A stretch of DNA of 64,000 nt from Sphingomonas taxi (GTDB lineage Bacteria; Pseudomonadota; Alphaproteobacteria; Sphingomonadales; Sphingomonadaceae). Positions 25,811-34,291 of the stretch are shown one piece after another. Position 1 is the stretch's first letter, and every line of letters begins with the position of its first letter. A program made the translations under genes and the position numbers. The stretch lies in assembly GCA_003243195.1 (NCBI GenBank), contig QFQI01000003.1, positions 186,001 through 250,000 on the forward strand, in the 5' to 3' direction. The notes beneath the pieces are model-generated. The model saw only the letters and a program-made list of their open reading frames with translations, was not told where the DNA came from and did not search any database.

Positions 25811-26529
25811 CCGCCGTCGATCACGTGCACCGCCCCGGTGGTGAACGCCGCCTCGTCGGCGGCGAGATAGGCGGCGAGCGCGGCGATTTCCCCGGCGCGG
25901 CCGAGCCGCCCCATCGGCTGGCGCGCGACGAACGCGGCGTGCGCCGCCCGGTAGTCGCCGGTCTCGCGCAGCCGCTGTTGCAGCGAGGGCGTGTCGACCG
26001 TGCCCGGGCAGATCGCGTTGCAGCGTATGCCCTGCCCGACGAAATCGGCCGCGACCGCCTTGGTGATGCCGATCACGCCGGCCTTGGTCGCGCCATAGGC
26101 GAAACGGTTCGGGATGCCCTTCACCGAGCTGGCGATCGACGACATGTTGACGATCGTCCCGCCGCCCGCCGCCAGCATGCCGGGCAGCACCGCGCGGATC
26201 GTGCGGACCATGCCGGTCATGTTGATCGCCACCGCCTGCGCCCATTCCTCCTCGGTACAATCGAGGATCGTGCCCGAATGGACGATGCCGGCGATATTGG
26301 CCAGCACGTCGATGCGCCCGGTCGCGGCGACCAGCGCCTCCACCTGCGCGGCGTCGGTCACGTCGAGCGCGCGATGCTCGCACCCGTCCAGCCCGGCGAG
26401 CGCGGCGGCGTCGATGTCGGTCGCGATCACGCGCGCCCCTTCCGCGACATAGCGCGCGGCGGTGGCGCGCCCGATGCCGCGCGCGGCGGCGGTGACCAGC
26501 GCCACCTTCCCCGTCAGCCGTCCCGTCAT
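25798..26529 (-). CDS. SDR-family sugar/sugar-acid dehydrogenase
   Basis: A 243-residue short-chain dehydrogenase. Cofactor motif VTAAARGIGRATA near 12, acidic TDIDAAAL near 37 (suggesting NAD+), NIAGIV near 82, catalytic Ser in SSIASS, and Tyr-Lys in YGATKAGVIG. The C-terminus ends GGWVN. It is similar in form to 2-keto-3-deoxy-L-fuconate dehydrogenases, the likely role in this island, but could be an L-fucose dehydrogenase. Its ATG at 26529 shares one base with the stop of the dehydratase gene. Confidence 0.8.
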   Translation of the reverse strand: MTGRLTGKVALVTAAARGIGRATAARYVAEGARVIATDIDAAALAGLDGCEHRALDVTDAAQVEALVAATGRIDVLANIAGIVHSGTILDCTEEEWAQAVAINMTGMVRTIRAVLPGMLAAGGGTIVNMSSIASSVKGIPNRFAYGATKAGVIGITKAVAADFVGQGIRCNAICPGTVDTPSLQQRLRETGDYRAAHAAFVARQPMGRLGRAGEIAALAAYLAADEAAFTTGAVHVIDGGWVN

Positions 26530-27734
26530 CACGTGCGCCGTGCCGCGACCGGCAGGCACGCCGGTCCGACGGGGTCGAACGCCTTGTAGGTCAGGATGAA
26601 CTCACGGTGCCCGAGCTCCTCGGACACGCTGCGCGCGCCGCCCGCCACCGCCATCACCGCCGCGACGATCTCGTCGCCGACCTCGTCCAGCGTCGCCTCC
26701 CCTTCCAGGATGCGGCCGGCGTCGATGTCCATGTCCGCCGCCAGCCGCCGCGCCGTCTCCGGGTTCGCGCAGATCTTGATGACCGGCGCGATCGCGGAGC
26801 CGACCACCGACCCGCGCCCGGTGGTGAACAGCGTCAGGTGGCACCCGCAGGCGATCATCTCGACGATCTCGGCATTGTCGGAGATGTTGGGAAAGCCGAA
26901 GCGCGGTTCGCCGTCGGGCACGACGTCCAGCAGGTAGAGCCCGCCCGCCGGGGGGATGTCGCCGGGCTTGATGATCCCGCTGATGAGCGAGGAGCCGGAT
27001 TTGGAATAGGCGCCCATCGACTTTTCTTCCTGCGTGGTCAGCCCGCCGTCGGCATTGCCGGGGGCGAAGCTGCCGAAGCCCATGACGGTGTAATAATCCT
27101 CGGCCTTGCGCACGCATCGCACGATCGCCTCGCCCAGTTCGGGGGTCAGCGCGCGATCCGCCATGATGCGCTCGCATCCGACGAGTTCGCCCGTTTCCTC
27201 GAAGATGCAGGTCGCGCCGTCCGCGACCAGCCGGTCGAACGCGCGCCCCACCGCCGGGTTGGCGGTGATGCCGCTGGTGCCGTCCGATCCGCCGCAGATC
27301 GTGCCGACGATCAGCTCGTCGACGCGCATCGGCACGCGTTCCACCCCGGCGATCCGCGCCTTCATGCGCGCCACCGCCGCCAGCCCGGCCGCGATCGTCG
27401 CCGCCGTTCCGCCGGTCTGCTGGATGACGAACAGTTCGACCGGACGGCCGCTGTCCTGCACCACCTTGTGCAATCGCTCGCGATCGAAGCTCTCGCAGCC
27501 CAGCGACACGATCACCACGCCGCCGACGTTGGGATGCGTCGCGACCGCCTCCATCACGCGCGCGGCATAGGCGTTGGGATAGCAGCCGGGAAAGCCGATC
27601 AGGTGCACGTCGGGGTCGTCGGCCTTGTCGACGATCCGCCGCGCGACATGGTGCGCGCATTCGACAAGATAGGCGACCGCCACCGTGTTGCGGATGCCCT
27701 TGCGTCCGTCGGCGCGCGGCCACGCAGCGATCAC
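26529..27734 (-). CDS. UxaA-family sugar-acid dehydratase, catalytic domain only
   Basis: A 401-residue protein matching the C-terminal catalytic domain of altronate/galactarate dehydratases (UxaA/GarD). Seen: RKGIRNTVAVAYLVECAHHV at the start, FPGCYPN, VSLGCES, GTICGGSDGTSGITANPAVG and EEKSMGAYSKSGSS; conserved cysteines and GGSDG are iron and substrate contacts. The N-terminal SAF domain normally present in UxaA is missing here and instead sits at the end of the upstream protein. It starts at GTG 27734, overlapping that gene's stop (GTGA). Expected to dehydrate a C6 aldonate such as L-fuconate; substrate is inferred. Confidence 0.85.
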   Translation of the reverse strand: MIAAWPRADGRKGIRNTVAVAYLVECAHHVARRIVDKADDPDVHLIGFPGCYPNAYAARVMEAVATHPNVGGVVIVSLGCESFDRERLHKVVQDSGRPVELFVIQQTGGTAATIAAGLAAVARMKARIAGVERVPMRVDELIVGTICGGSDGTSGITANPAVGRAFDRLVADGATCIFEETGELVGCERIMADRALTPELGEAIVRCVRKAEDYYTVMGFGSFAPGNADGGLTTQEEKSMGAYSKSGSSLISGIIKPGDIPPAGGLYLLDVVPDGEPRFGFPNISDNAEIVEMIACGCHLTLFTTGRGSVVGSAIAPVIKICANPETARRLAADMDIDAGRILEGEATLDEVGDEIVAAVMAVAGGARSVSEELGHREFILTYKAFDPVGPACLPVAARRT

Positions 27735-28996
27735 GCGCGCTGCTCCGTCACCGCGCTGCGCGTGTGGCTGGCGATATAGTCGCTCTTCATGTTGTGCATA
27801 TGGACCCACTGGCCGGCGGCGGCGGCGGCGGTCATCGACCCGATCGGCGCGCCATATTTGATGACCTTGTCGCCCGGCCGCAGCGCCTGTCGCGCGACCT
27901 TGTGACCCACGGTCACGCCCTCGCGTGCCGGGGTCGTCCCGCCCGACACCGGCAGCAGGTCGCCCGCCGCGATCGGCGCGACGCAGACCAGCACATTGTC
28001 GTCGGGGTGGAGCAGGATGAGCTGCTGCCGGCCGCCGCCTTCCAGTGCCGACCACAAGGCGTCCGGCACCGTCACGGCCGCGCGTTCGCGCAGCGCGGCG
28101 ACCTCCGCCGGGCTGGCCAGCCCCGCCAGCACGCGATCGACCGCCGGATGGCGAAGCGGAAACTGGATCGCCGCCGCCGGCAGCGCCACGCCGTGGCGGG
28201 CGCAGGTCCGCGCCAGCGCGCGGGTTCGCGCCACCACCGCGTCGGACGGGGTGGCGTAATCATAATGCGACTCGCCCGGGTCGGCATCCGCGGGGTCGCG
28301 CGCCAGGATGCCGCTATTGTACGCGCCGCCGACGATCACGCGCACGCCCTGCCGGTGGCAGCGATCCAGCAGGCCCGCCGCGCTGCGATCCAGCAGCGTA
28401 TAGCGCCCGGCGAGCAGGATCACGTCCAGCGGCACGCGCTCCAGCACCTCCTCGCACACCGCGATCTCGTTCACGCCCACGCCGATCGCGCCGACCAGTC
28501 CCGCGTCGCGCAACGCCACCATCGCGCCATAGCCGCCGTCCAGGAAGTCGCGCAGGTGGCGCGCGTGGTCGTCGCCATGCGTCATCCGCCCCAGGTCGTG
28601 CGCCAGCAGCACCTCGACCCGCCCGCGGCGCAGGCGCGACAGGCTGTCGTCGAAGCAGCGCCGCACGCCGTCGGCGGTGTAATCGAACACCGGCGCATAT
28701 GGGTCGCCCGCGACGAAGCCGTGCCGGTCACCGCCGCGTTCACCACCGGGGACCAGCCGCCGCCCGACCTTCGTGGACACGCGACAGGTCGCATCGGGAT
28801 CGTGCCGCGCCAGCGCCGCGCCCAGCCGCCGCTCCGCCAGCCCGAACCCGTAATAGGGCGCGGTGTCGAAGTAGCGCAGCCCGGCGCCGATCGCCGCCGC
28901 CACGGTGGCGTCCGCCGTGTCGTCGTCCACCGCGCGATACAGATTGCCGATCGCGGCGGTTCCCATGCCGTAATCCGCGCCGATCGCGTCGCTCAC
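27731..28996 (-). CDS. Aldo/keto reductase fused to a UxaA-type SAF domain
   Basis: A 421-residue two-domain protein. Residues 1-320 are an aldo/keto reductase like D-threo-aldose 1-dehydrogenase/L-fucose dehydrogenase: GTAAIGNLYRAV, YFDTAPYYGFGLAERRLG with the catalytic Asp and Tyr, the lysine in STKVGR, and a histidine in LLAHDLGR. Residues 325-415 are a SAF domain: LILLHPDDNVLVCV, GHKVARQALRPGDKVIKYG, and WVHMHNMKSDY, the normal N-terminus of altronate dehydratase. No stop or plausible start separates them. GTG 28996 (after GGGAAGC) was chosen; ATG 29077 is possible. It leads a four-gene coupled operon and is divergent from iclR. Confidence 0.8.
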   Translation of the reverse strand: MSDAIGADYGMGTAAIGNLYRAVDDDTADATVAAAIGAGLRYFDTAPYYGFGLAERRLGAALARHDPDATCRVSTKVGRRLVPGGERGGDRHGFVAGDPYAPVFDYTADGVRRCFDDSLSRLRRGRVEVLLAHDLGRMTHGDDHARHLRDFLDGGYGAMVALRDAGLVGAIGVGVNEIAVCEEVLERVPLDVILLAGRYTLLDRSAAGLLDRCHRQGVRVIVGGAYNSGILARDPADADPGESHYDYATPSDAVVARTRALARTCARHGVALPAAAIQFPLRHPAVDRVLAGLASPAEVAALRERAAVTVPDALWSALEGGGRQQLILLHPDDNVLVCVAPIAAGDLLPVSGGTTPAREGVTVGHKVARQALRPGDKVIKYGAPIGSMTAAAAAGQWVHMHNMKSDYIASHTRSAVTEQRA

Positions 28997-29123
28997 GATC
29001 GCTTCCCGCCTGCGCGTGCCGTCGCTTCCTCCGTGACCATGTTGCGACGCCATGCGCAGCGCTTCCCCTCCTGCCACGTCAGCACAGTCGACGACATGGG
29101 ATGCATATCTATGTCTCCCGCAT

Positions 29124-29151
29124 TTTCATTGAAATATGAAATATACTTTCA
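29124..29151. promoter_or_regulatory. Inverted-repeat operator between IclR gene and sugar-acid operon
   Basis: Four pentamers occur in tight array: TTTCA (29124-29128), TGAAA (29130-29134), TGAAA (29137-29141) and TTTCA (29147-29151). They form two overlapping dyads, TTTCA-1-TGAAA and TGAAA-5-TTTCA. The stretch is strikingly AT-rich for this DNA. It lies 127 bases before the reductase start and 75 before the IclR start, ideal for an IclR-family operator acting on both. Confidence 0.65.
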
Positions 29152-29225
29152 CGCCCGGTCCCACGCCGTCGCTGGCGCGGCGCGGCGGTGAACGATACAG
29201 ATCGGGCATCACTGGCATTGGGTGG

Positions 29226-29984
29226 ATGATGAGCGCTCCGTCACGTTATCAGGCTCCGGCGCTCACCAAAGGACTGGAAATCCTGGAGCTGCTTGCCGGT
29301 GCCGAGCGCGCGCAGACCATGGCCGGCATCTCCACCGCGCTCGGGCGATCGGTGGGGGAGATCTTCCGCATGCTGCAGGTGCTCGAGGAGCATCGCTACA
29401 TCGTCCGCGACGAGGATGGCTATCGGCTCACCAACCGGCTGTTCGCGCTGGGGATGGGCCGCCCGCCGGTTCGCGACCTGACCGTCACCGCGCTGCCGGT
29501 GATGCACGAACTGGCGCGACGCACCGGGCAAAGCTGCCACATGGCGGTGGTGTCCGGCGCGGAGATGGTGGTGATCGCGGGGGTGGAGGCGCCGGGCCTG
29601 TCGGGGTTCGCGGTCCGTGTCGGCTATCGCCGCCCGCTGCACCGTTCCGCGTCCGGGCGCGTGCTGCTCGCCTTCCAGCCCGCCGCCACGCGCGATGCGA
29701 TGCTGGACGAGGTGCGGGCGACCGGGGTCGATCCGGACCCCGCGACGCTGCTCCCGCTGCTCGACGATCTGGTGGCGCACGGTGGCGGCGCGACACGCAG
29801 CCCGCTGCTCGACGGCATCACCGACCTGTCCGCGCCGATCCTGGCGCACGACACGGCGCGCGCCGCGCTGACGATCCCCTATGTCGCCGGCCCGGCCGCG
29901 CGCGTGCCGCTGGAGGAAGCGCGCGATCGGCTGCGCGAGGCGGCGCGGACCATCGCCGGCCAGCTCCATCCGACACTGGAGTGA
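29226..29984 (+). CDS. IclR-family transcriptional regulator
   Basis: A 252-residue regulator. The winged helix (about 8-70) reads ALTKGLEILELLAGAERAQTMAGI, then SVGEIFRMLQVLEEHRYIVRD. The ligand-binding domain follows with SCHMAVVSGAEMVVI, GYRRPLHRSASGRVLLAF and DLSAPILAHDTARAALTIPY. Start ATG 29226 (a second ATG follows). It probably senses a pathway intermediate and controls the divergent reductase-dehydratase-SDR-mutarotase operon through the repeats at 29124-29151. Confidence 0.88.
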   Translation: MMSAPSRYQAPALTKGLEILELLAGAERAQTMAGISTALGRSVGEIFRMLQVLEEHRYIVRDEDGYRLTNRLFALGMGRPPVRDLTVTALPVMHELARRTGQSCHMAVVSGAEMVVIAGVEAPGLSGFAVRVGYRRPLHRSASGRVLLAFQPAATRDAMLDEVRATGVDPDPATLLPLLDDLVAHGGGATRSPLLDGITDLSAPILAHDTARAALTIPYVAGPAARVPLEEARDRLREAARTIAGQLHPTLE

Positions 29985-30038
29985 GCCGCGCGGCATGACG
30001 GCGGGTGGCGACGGACGGACGGGGATGGAACCCCCGCC

Positions 30039-31358
30039 CTAGCGTTCCGCGCCGATCGCCTCCAGCGACCGCTGCTTGGTCTCCGGGAAGAACAGCAGCA
30101 CGACCACGAACTGCACCGCCATCATCGCCGCGAACACCACGAACGGCAGCCCGCGCGTCTGCTGCGCCACCAGCGGGAAGGCGAGCGCGACCAGCGCATC
30201 CATCAGCCAGTGGGTGGACGATCCCAGCGCCTGTCCGCGCGCGCGCACGTCGGTGGGGAATATCTCGCTGATATAGACCCAGATCACCGCGCCCTGGCTG
30301 AACGCGAAAAAGGCGATGAACGCGATCAGCAGCCACAGCAGATATCGCTCCCCGCTGCCGCTCAGGAACACCGCGGCGGTGCCCGCGAGCGCCAGCGTCA
30401 GCCCGACCGAGCCGATCAGCAGCAAGGTGCGCCGACCCAGCCGGTCGATCACCGTCAACGCCAGCGCGGTGAAGACGAAATTGCACAGCCCGATCGTCAC
30501 CGCCTGCCGGTCGGCCGACACCGCATCATAGCCCGCCGCCGCGAAGATATCGTTGAGATAATAGAGGATCGCGTTGATGCCGGAGAGCTGGTTGAACGCC
30601 GCGATCGCGAAGGCGAGCAGGATCGGCTTGCGATGCCGCGCCCACGACAGCTTGGGGGCAACGGCGCCGGCCCCTGCGCGGTGGTAGCCGGCCAGTTCGG
30701 CGCGCGGATCGGCCACGCCCAGCGCCGCCAGCACGCGCGCCGCGTCGCCGTCGCGCCCCTTCGCCGCCAGCCAGCGCGGGCTGTTGGGGATGGTGAACAT
30801 CAACGCCAGCAGCAACAGCGCCGGTGCGGCGCTGACGCCCAGCTTCACCTGCCACTCGCCCGCGCCCAGCGCGAAGCTGCCGACGATCGCGTTGCTGAGG
30901 TAGGCGACCAGGATGCCCAGCACGATGTTGAGCTGGAACGTGCCGACCATCAGCCCGCGCCGCTCGGCCGGCGCGATCTCCGCCAGATACACCGGCGCCA
31001 GCACCGACGACGCGCCGACCGCCAGCCCCGCCATGACGCGAAAGGCGATCAGCGCCGGCCAGCTCCACGCCAGCAGGCATCCCAGCCCCGACAGGCAGTA
31101 GAGCAGCGCGATCCCCTTCAGCGCGTCGCGCGCACCGAAACGGTCGCCCGGCACCCCGGCGAGCAGCGCGCCCGCCAGCGTGCCCCACAAGGCCGCCGAA
31201 ACGGTGATCCCCACCCCCGTCGCATCCAGCGCGAAGGCGGTGCGGATCCCCTCCGTCGTGCCCGCGATCACCGCGGTGTCGAACCCGAACAACAGGCCGG
31301 CCAGCCCGCCGACCGCCACGCCGCGCAACAAGGTGATGTTCAAGGGATCGGGTTCCAT
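30039..31358 (-). CDS. Sugar porter family MFS transporter
   Basis: A 439-residue, 12-segment sugar/H+ symporter of the XylE/GLUT type. Marks: GGLAGLLFGFDTAVIAGTTE near 17, GDRFGARDALKG near 71, YLAEIAPAERRG near 125, PNSPRWLAAKGR near 195, FNQLSGINAILYY near 258, DRLGRRTLLLIG near 308 and PETKQRSLE at the end. The QLSGIN motif contacts hexoses. It converges on the iclR gene and probably imports the sugar degraded by the neighbouring operon; the exact sugar cannot be read from sequence. Confidence 0.87.
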   Translation of the reverse strand: MEPDPLNITLLRGVAVGGLAGLLFGFDTAVIAGTTEGIRTAFALDATGVGITVSAALWGTLAGALLAGVPGDRFGARDALKGIALLYCLSGLGCLLAWSWPALIAFRVMAGLAVGASSVLAPVYLAEIAPAERRGLMVGTFQLNIVLGILVAYLSNAIVGSFALGAGEWQVKLGVSAAPALLLLALMFTIPNSPRWLAAKGRDGDAARVLAALGVADPRAELAGYHRAGAGAVAPKLSWARHRKPILLAFAIAAFNQLSGINAILYYLNDIFAAAGYDAVSADRQAVTIGLCNFVFTALALTVIDRLGRRTLLLIGSVGLTLALAGTAAVFLSGSGERYLLWLLIAFIAFFAFSQGAVIWVYISEIFPTDVRARGQALGSSTHWLMDALVALAFPLVAQQTRGLPFVVFAAMMAVQFVVVLLFFPETKQRSLEAIGAER

Positions 31359-31560
31359 TCGACGGAGGATATCCCGGAAACGGACCGCAATCCGTCGCCG
31401 CCGTCAAGCCGCCGTGATCCGCGCCACCCGGCGTGCAGCGAACATGGCGCGCATCCGGCGATGCGCGCGACCGAATCTCCTTGCGATGAACCGCCATCCC
31501 GCGCGATGCGTTGGCCGACGCATCCGACACCAGTCCGACACAAGGCGATGATGGCGAACC

Positions 31561-31965
31561 GTGCATCCTGCTGACCCACGGAAACCCGGACGGCTGCGCG
31601 GCGCGATCCGGCTCGGCTGGCTCGCGCTGGGGTTCCTGTTCGTCGCGCTGGGGGTGATCGGCGCGCTGCTGCCGCTGATGCCGACCACGATCTTCCTGAT
31701 CCTCGCCGCCGGCTGCTTCGCGCGGTCGTCGCCGCGACTGGAGGCGTGGCTGCTGGATCATCCGCGGGTCGGCCCCACCTTGCGCGCGTGGCGGCGCGAC
31801 GGCGCCATCCCGCGTCGCGGCAAGCTGCTGGCCTGCACCGGCATCGCGGCCGGCTATCTGATCTTCCTGCTCACCGCCGCGCCGCGCCTGCCGCTGGCGA
31901 TCGTCGTGGCGACGGCGATGGCGGGGTGCGCGCTGTTCATCGTTTCGCGCCCCACCGCGACCTGA
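31561..31965 (+). CDS. DUF454 (YbaN-like) small membrane protein
   Basis: A 134-residue protein from GTG 31561 with the YbaN/DUF454 core: LGWLALGFLFVALGVIGALLP, PTTIFLILAAGCFARSSPRL and WLLDHPRVGPTLRAWR, then two C-terminal membrane segments. The family occurs widely in proteobacteria without known function. The HNH gene begins ten bases later and may be co-transcribed. Confidence 0.8.
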   Translation: MHPADPRKPGRLRGAIRLGWLALGFLFVALGVIGALLPLMPTTIFLILAAGCFARSSPRLEAWLLDHPRVGPTLRAWRRDGAIPRRGKLLACTGIAAGYLIFLLTAAPRLPLAIVVATAMAGCALFIVSRPTAT

Positions 31966-31975
31966 CCGCGCCGCC

Positions 31976-32320
31976 ATGGCCGGTCGGGTGAAGCGCAAGG
32001 CCGGGCTGGCGGCCGCCGCCACGCTGGCCGCGCGCGACGATGCCGTGCCGCACAGTTGCGCGCTGTGCGGCCGTGCGCTCGGCACGCGCGTGGAATGGCA
32101 CCACGTCATCCCGCGCAGCGAAGGCGGCACCGGCACGGTGCCGCTGCACCCGATCTGCCACCGCGCGATCCACGCCGCGGCCGACAATGGCGCGCTGGCG
32201 CGGGCCGGGACGCTGGAGGCGATCCGCGGCTGGCCGGCGCTGGTGCGCTTCCTGCGCTGGATCGCCGACAAGCCGGCCGACTTTCATGCGCCGACGCGGA
32301 AGGGCCATGACCGCCCGTAA
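31976..32320 (+). CDS. HNH endonuclease-domain protein
   Basis: A 114-residue protein with a compact HNH fold: zinc cysteines CALCGR near residue 29, the catalytic EWHHVIPRSEGGTG near 40, and PICHRAIHA near 57. The His-His and Asn/His positions are intact. Small stand-alone HNH proteins of this type are common in sphingomonads and need not be mobile-element nucleases. Nothing mobile is seen around it. Confidence 0.8.
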   Translation: MAGRVKRKAGLAAAATLAARDDAVPHSCALCGRALGTRVEWHHVIPRSEGGTGTVPLHPICHRAIHAAADNGALARAGTLEAIRGWPALVRFLRWIADKPADFHAPTRKGHDRP

Positions 32321-32542
32321 TGCGGCGGCTTTGCGGCGGTTCGGCCCGCCCGTGGCGGCAATGCGGCACGATCGCCCATGATGTCGCCATGAAGCGTGGC
32401 CGATCGGCAACAGTCGGCCGGTTCTGCATGCATCTGCGCTTTTTTACAGCAACCAACTGCGGGAGCCATTGTTAAGGGGTGCCCGGCCCGGTCGCACGAA
32501 GCGTCGCAGAAACCGGGCAAAGAAACTGACTTGAGGTCTATT

Positions 32543-33133
32543 ATGCGTAAGCTCGTTCTTGCGGCCGTTGCCGCGTCCGCCGCGTTCGTCTCCACTCCTT
32601 CGCTGGCGCAGGACGTCCCCGCCACCGACACCGCGACGGCCCCCGACGGCACGCGCGCGTTCGGCATCGAGCCGTATGTCGCGATCCGTGGCGGCTGGGA
32701 GGAGTTCCAGAGCGACAGCGTGCCGGGCGCGCCGCGTTCGAACAAGCTGAACGGTTCGCTGGTCGAGGGTCTGGCCGGCGTCAACGTGCCGCTGGGTCCG
32801 GTGTTCGTCGGCGCCGAGGGCAACGTCGCCAAGGGCGTGTCGGGTGACATCGACTGGCAGTATGGCGCCGCGGGCCGCTTCGGCTTCCGCGCCGGTGACA
32901 GCGGCCTGATCTACGGCAAGGTCGGCTACCAGTGGGTGAACTTCGACAAGCGCGTGAACACCGATCGCGACTTCCACGACGTCACCTACGGCCTTGGCTT
33001 CGAGGTCGGCCCGAAGGATATCGGCCTGGGCGGCATCACCAGCAATTCGGGCATCCGCCTGCGCGGCGAAGTGTCGTCGTTCGGCTGGACCAACAGCTTC
33101 CGTCCGACGCTGGGCATCGTCGCGCACTTCTGA
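32543..33133 (+). CDS. Outer-membrane beta-barrel protein, opacity type
   Basis: A 196-residue exported protein. Signal peptide MRKLVLAAVAASAAFVSTPSLAQ (cleaved near 23), then an eight-strand-like barrel with alternating hydrophobic residues: YVAIRGGWEEF, FVGAEGNVAKG, LIYGKVGYQWVNF, IRLRGEVSSFGW and a C-terminal strand LGIVAHF ending in phenylalanine, the BAM signal. Start ATG 32543. Its transcript ends at two tandem hairpins. Likely a surface or porin-like protein; no function more specific can be given. Confidence 0.8.
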   Translation: MRKLVLAAVAASAAFVSTPSLAQDVPATDTATAPDGTRAFGIEPYVAIRGGWEEFQSDSVPGAPRSNKLNGSLVEGLAGVNVPLGPVFVGAEGNVAKGVSGDIDWQYGAAGRFGFRAGDSGLIYGKVGYQWVNFDKRVNTDRDFHDVTYGLGFEVGPKDIGLGGITSNSGIRLRGEVSSFGWTNSFRPTLGIVAHF

Positions 33134-33154
33134 TGCGCTGACGGTTACGGGTTC

Positions 33155-33182
33155 CGGTCGCCGGGCGTATTTTCGGCGACCG
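33155..33182 (+). terminator. Stem-loop after the barrel protein gene
   Basis: Perfect 9-base arms CGGTCGCCG (33155-33163) and CGGCGACCG (33174-33182) with a ten-base loop. It lies 21 bases after the stop and precedes a stronger terminator, giving a double 3' end. Confidence 0.55.
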
Positions 33183-33211
33183 TCCGCGCCAGTTGCGTTT
33201 CGTGCGGAGTG

Positions 33212-33243
33212 AAAAGGGCGGGGCCGGACGGCTCCGCCCTTTT
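33212..33243. terminator. Bidirectional intrinsic terminator
   Basis: Arms AAAAGGGCGG and CCGCCCTTTT (33212-33221 and 33234-33243) pair exactly, with GCC/GGC pairing inside. The A-run on one side and T-run on the other make it work on both strands, for the barrel gene and for the convergent hydrolase ending at 33250. Confidence 0.9.
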
Positions 33244-33249
33244 CTCGTG

Positions 33250-34155
33250 TCAGCCGCCGTCGCCGCGCGGCAGCCACTCCCCCAGCACGGCATTGACCGC
33301 CTCGGGCGCCTCCTGCTGCACCCAGTGCGACACGCCGGGCAGCCGCCGGATCGTCAGGTCGGCGACGAAGCGCTCGGTCCCGTCCAGCGTTTCGATCCCC
33401 AGCGCGGCATCCGCCTCTCCCCACACGATCAGCACCGGCACATCGACGCGCCCGCCGTTCGTCAGGCGCATCGCGTCGGGATAGCGCACCACCGCGCGAT
33501 ACCAGTTGAGCATCGCGGTCAGCGCCCCCGGCCGCAGGGCGGCGGCGGCGTAGACGTCCAGCACGGCGTCCGGGAAGCGCGTCTGATCCACCGCCATGTC
33601 GCGAAAGGCATGCCGCACCCCGGCCGCATCGTCGCGGCCCAGCATCCGTTCGGGCAGCAGCGGCAGCTGGAACGCCGCCATGTACCAGCTACGCCGCCGC
33701 TGCGGCCAGTAACGCAGCGCCCGGGCGTAGCAGCGCGGATGCGGCAGGTTCATCACCACCAGTCGCTCCAGCGGCCGGACGCGGTGGATCGCGAAATGCC
33801 AGGCCACCGCCCCGCCCCAGTCGTGCCCGATCAGCGTCAGCTTCCGCGCGCCGCTGGCATCGAACAGCGCGGCGGCGTCGGCGACGATCCGGTCGAGCCG
33901 GTATTCCTCCACCGTTGCCGGACGCGACGACGCGCCATAGCCGCGCTGGTTGGGCGCCCAGACACGATATCCCATCGCGGCGAGCAGCGGGATCTGATGC
34001 CGCCAGCTATAGGCGAGCTCGGGAAAGCCGTGCAGGCACAAGGCGAGGTGATCGCCGGCCCCCGCCTCCACCACCTCGAACCGCAGCCCGTTGGCGGCGA
34101 CCTCGCGCACGACCATGCCGCTATCGGCGTCGGGCGTCCAACTGGGGTTCAGCAT
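33250..34155 (-). CDS. Alpha/beta hydrolase, epoxide-hydrolase-like
   Basis: A 301-residue alpha/beta-hydrolase. The oxyanion motif is CLHGFPELAYSWRHQ; the nucleophile elbow GHDWGGAVAW has aspartate rather than serine, typical of epoxide hydrolases and haloalkane dehalogenases. WAPNQRGYGASSRP, the cap region and the final histidine in VSHWVQQEAPEAV complete the pattern. A cap tyrosine pair would favour epoxide hydrolase; WYRAVVRY fits. In-frame ATG 34116 could be the real start. Physiological substrate unknown. Confidence 0.8.
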   Translation of the reverse strand: MLNPSWTPDADSGMVVREVAANGLRFEVVEAGAGDHLALCLHGFPELAYSWRHQIPLLAAMGYRVWAPNQRGYGASSRPATVEEYRLDRIVADAAALFDASGARKLTLIGHDWGGAVAWHFAIHRVRPLERLVVMNLPHPRCYARALRYWPQRRRSWYMAAFQLPLLPERMLGRDDAAGVRHAFRDMAVDQTRFPDAVLDVYAAAALRPGALTAMLNWYRAVVRYPDAMRLTNGGRVDVPVLIVWGEADAALGIETLDGTERFVADLTIRRLPGVSHWVQQEAPEAVNAVLGEWLPRGDGG

Positions 34156-34291
34156 CGCGGTGCGCCGCGACGCGGGTCACGCAGGTGTCCCATGACCCTC
34201 GATGTCCCCCATGGCCCCCGATGTCATCGCATCGCTCTCCGATCGAACCGGACCGGACGTATCATGGATCAGGGGGTGATGGCGACGCCGA

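Noticed and set aside
31976..32320. HNH protein as part of a mobile element or restriction system.
   Set aside because: No methylase, integrase, terminal repeats or composition change lies around it; small solitary HNH proteins are common.
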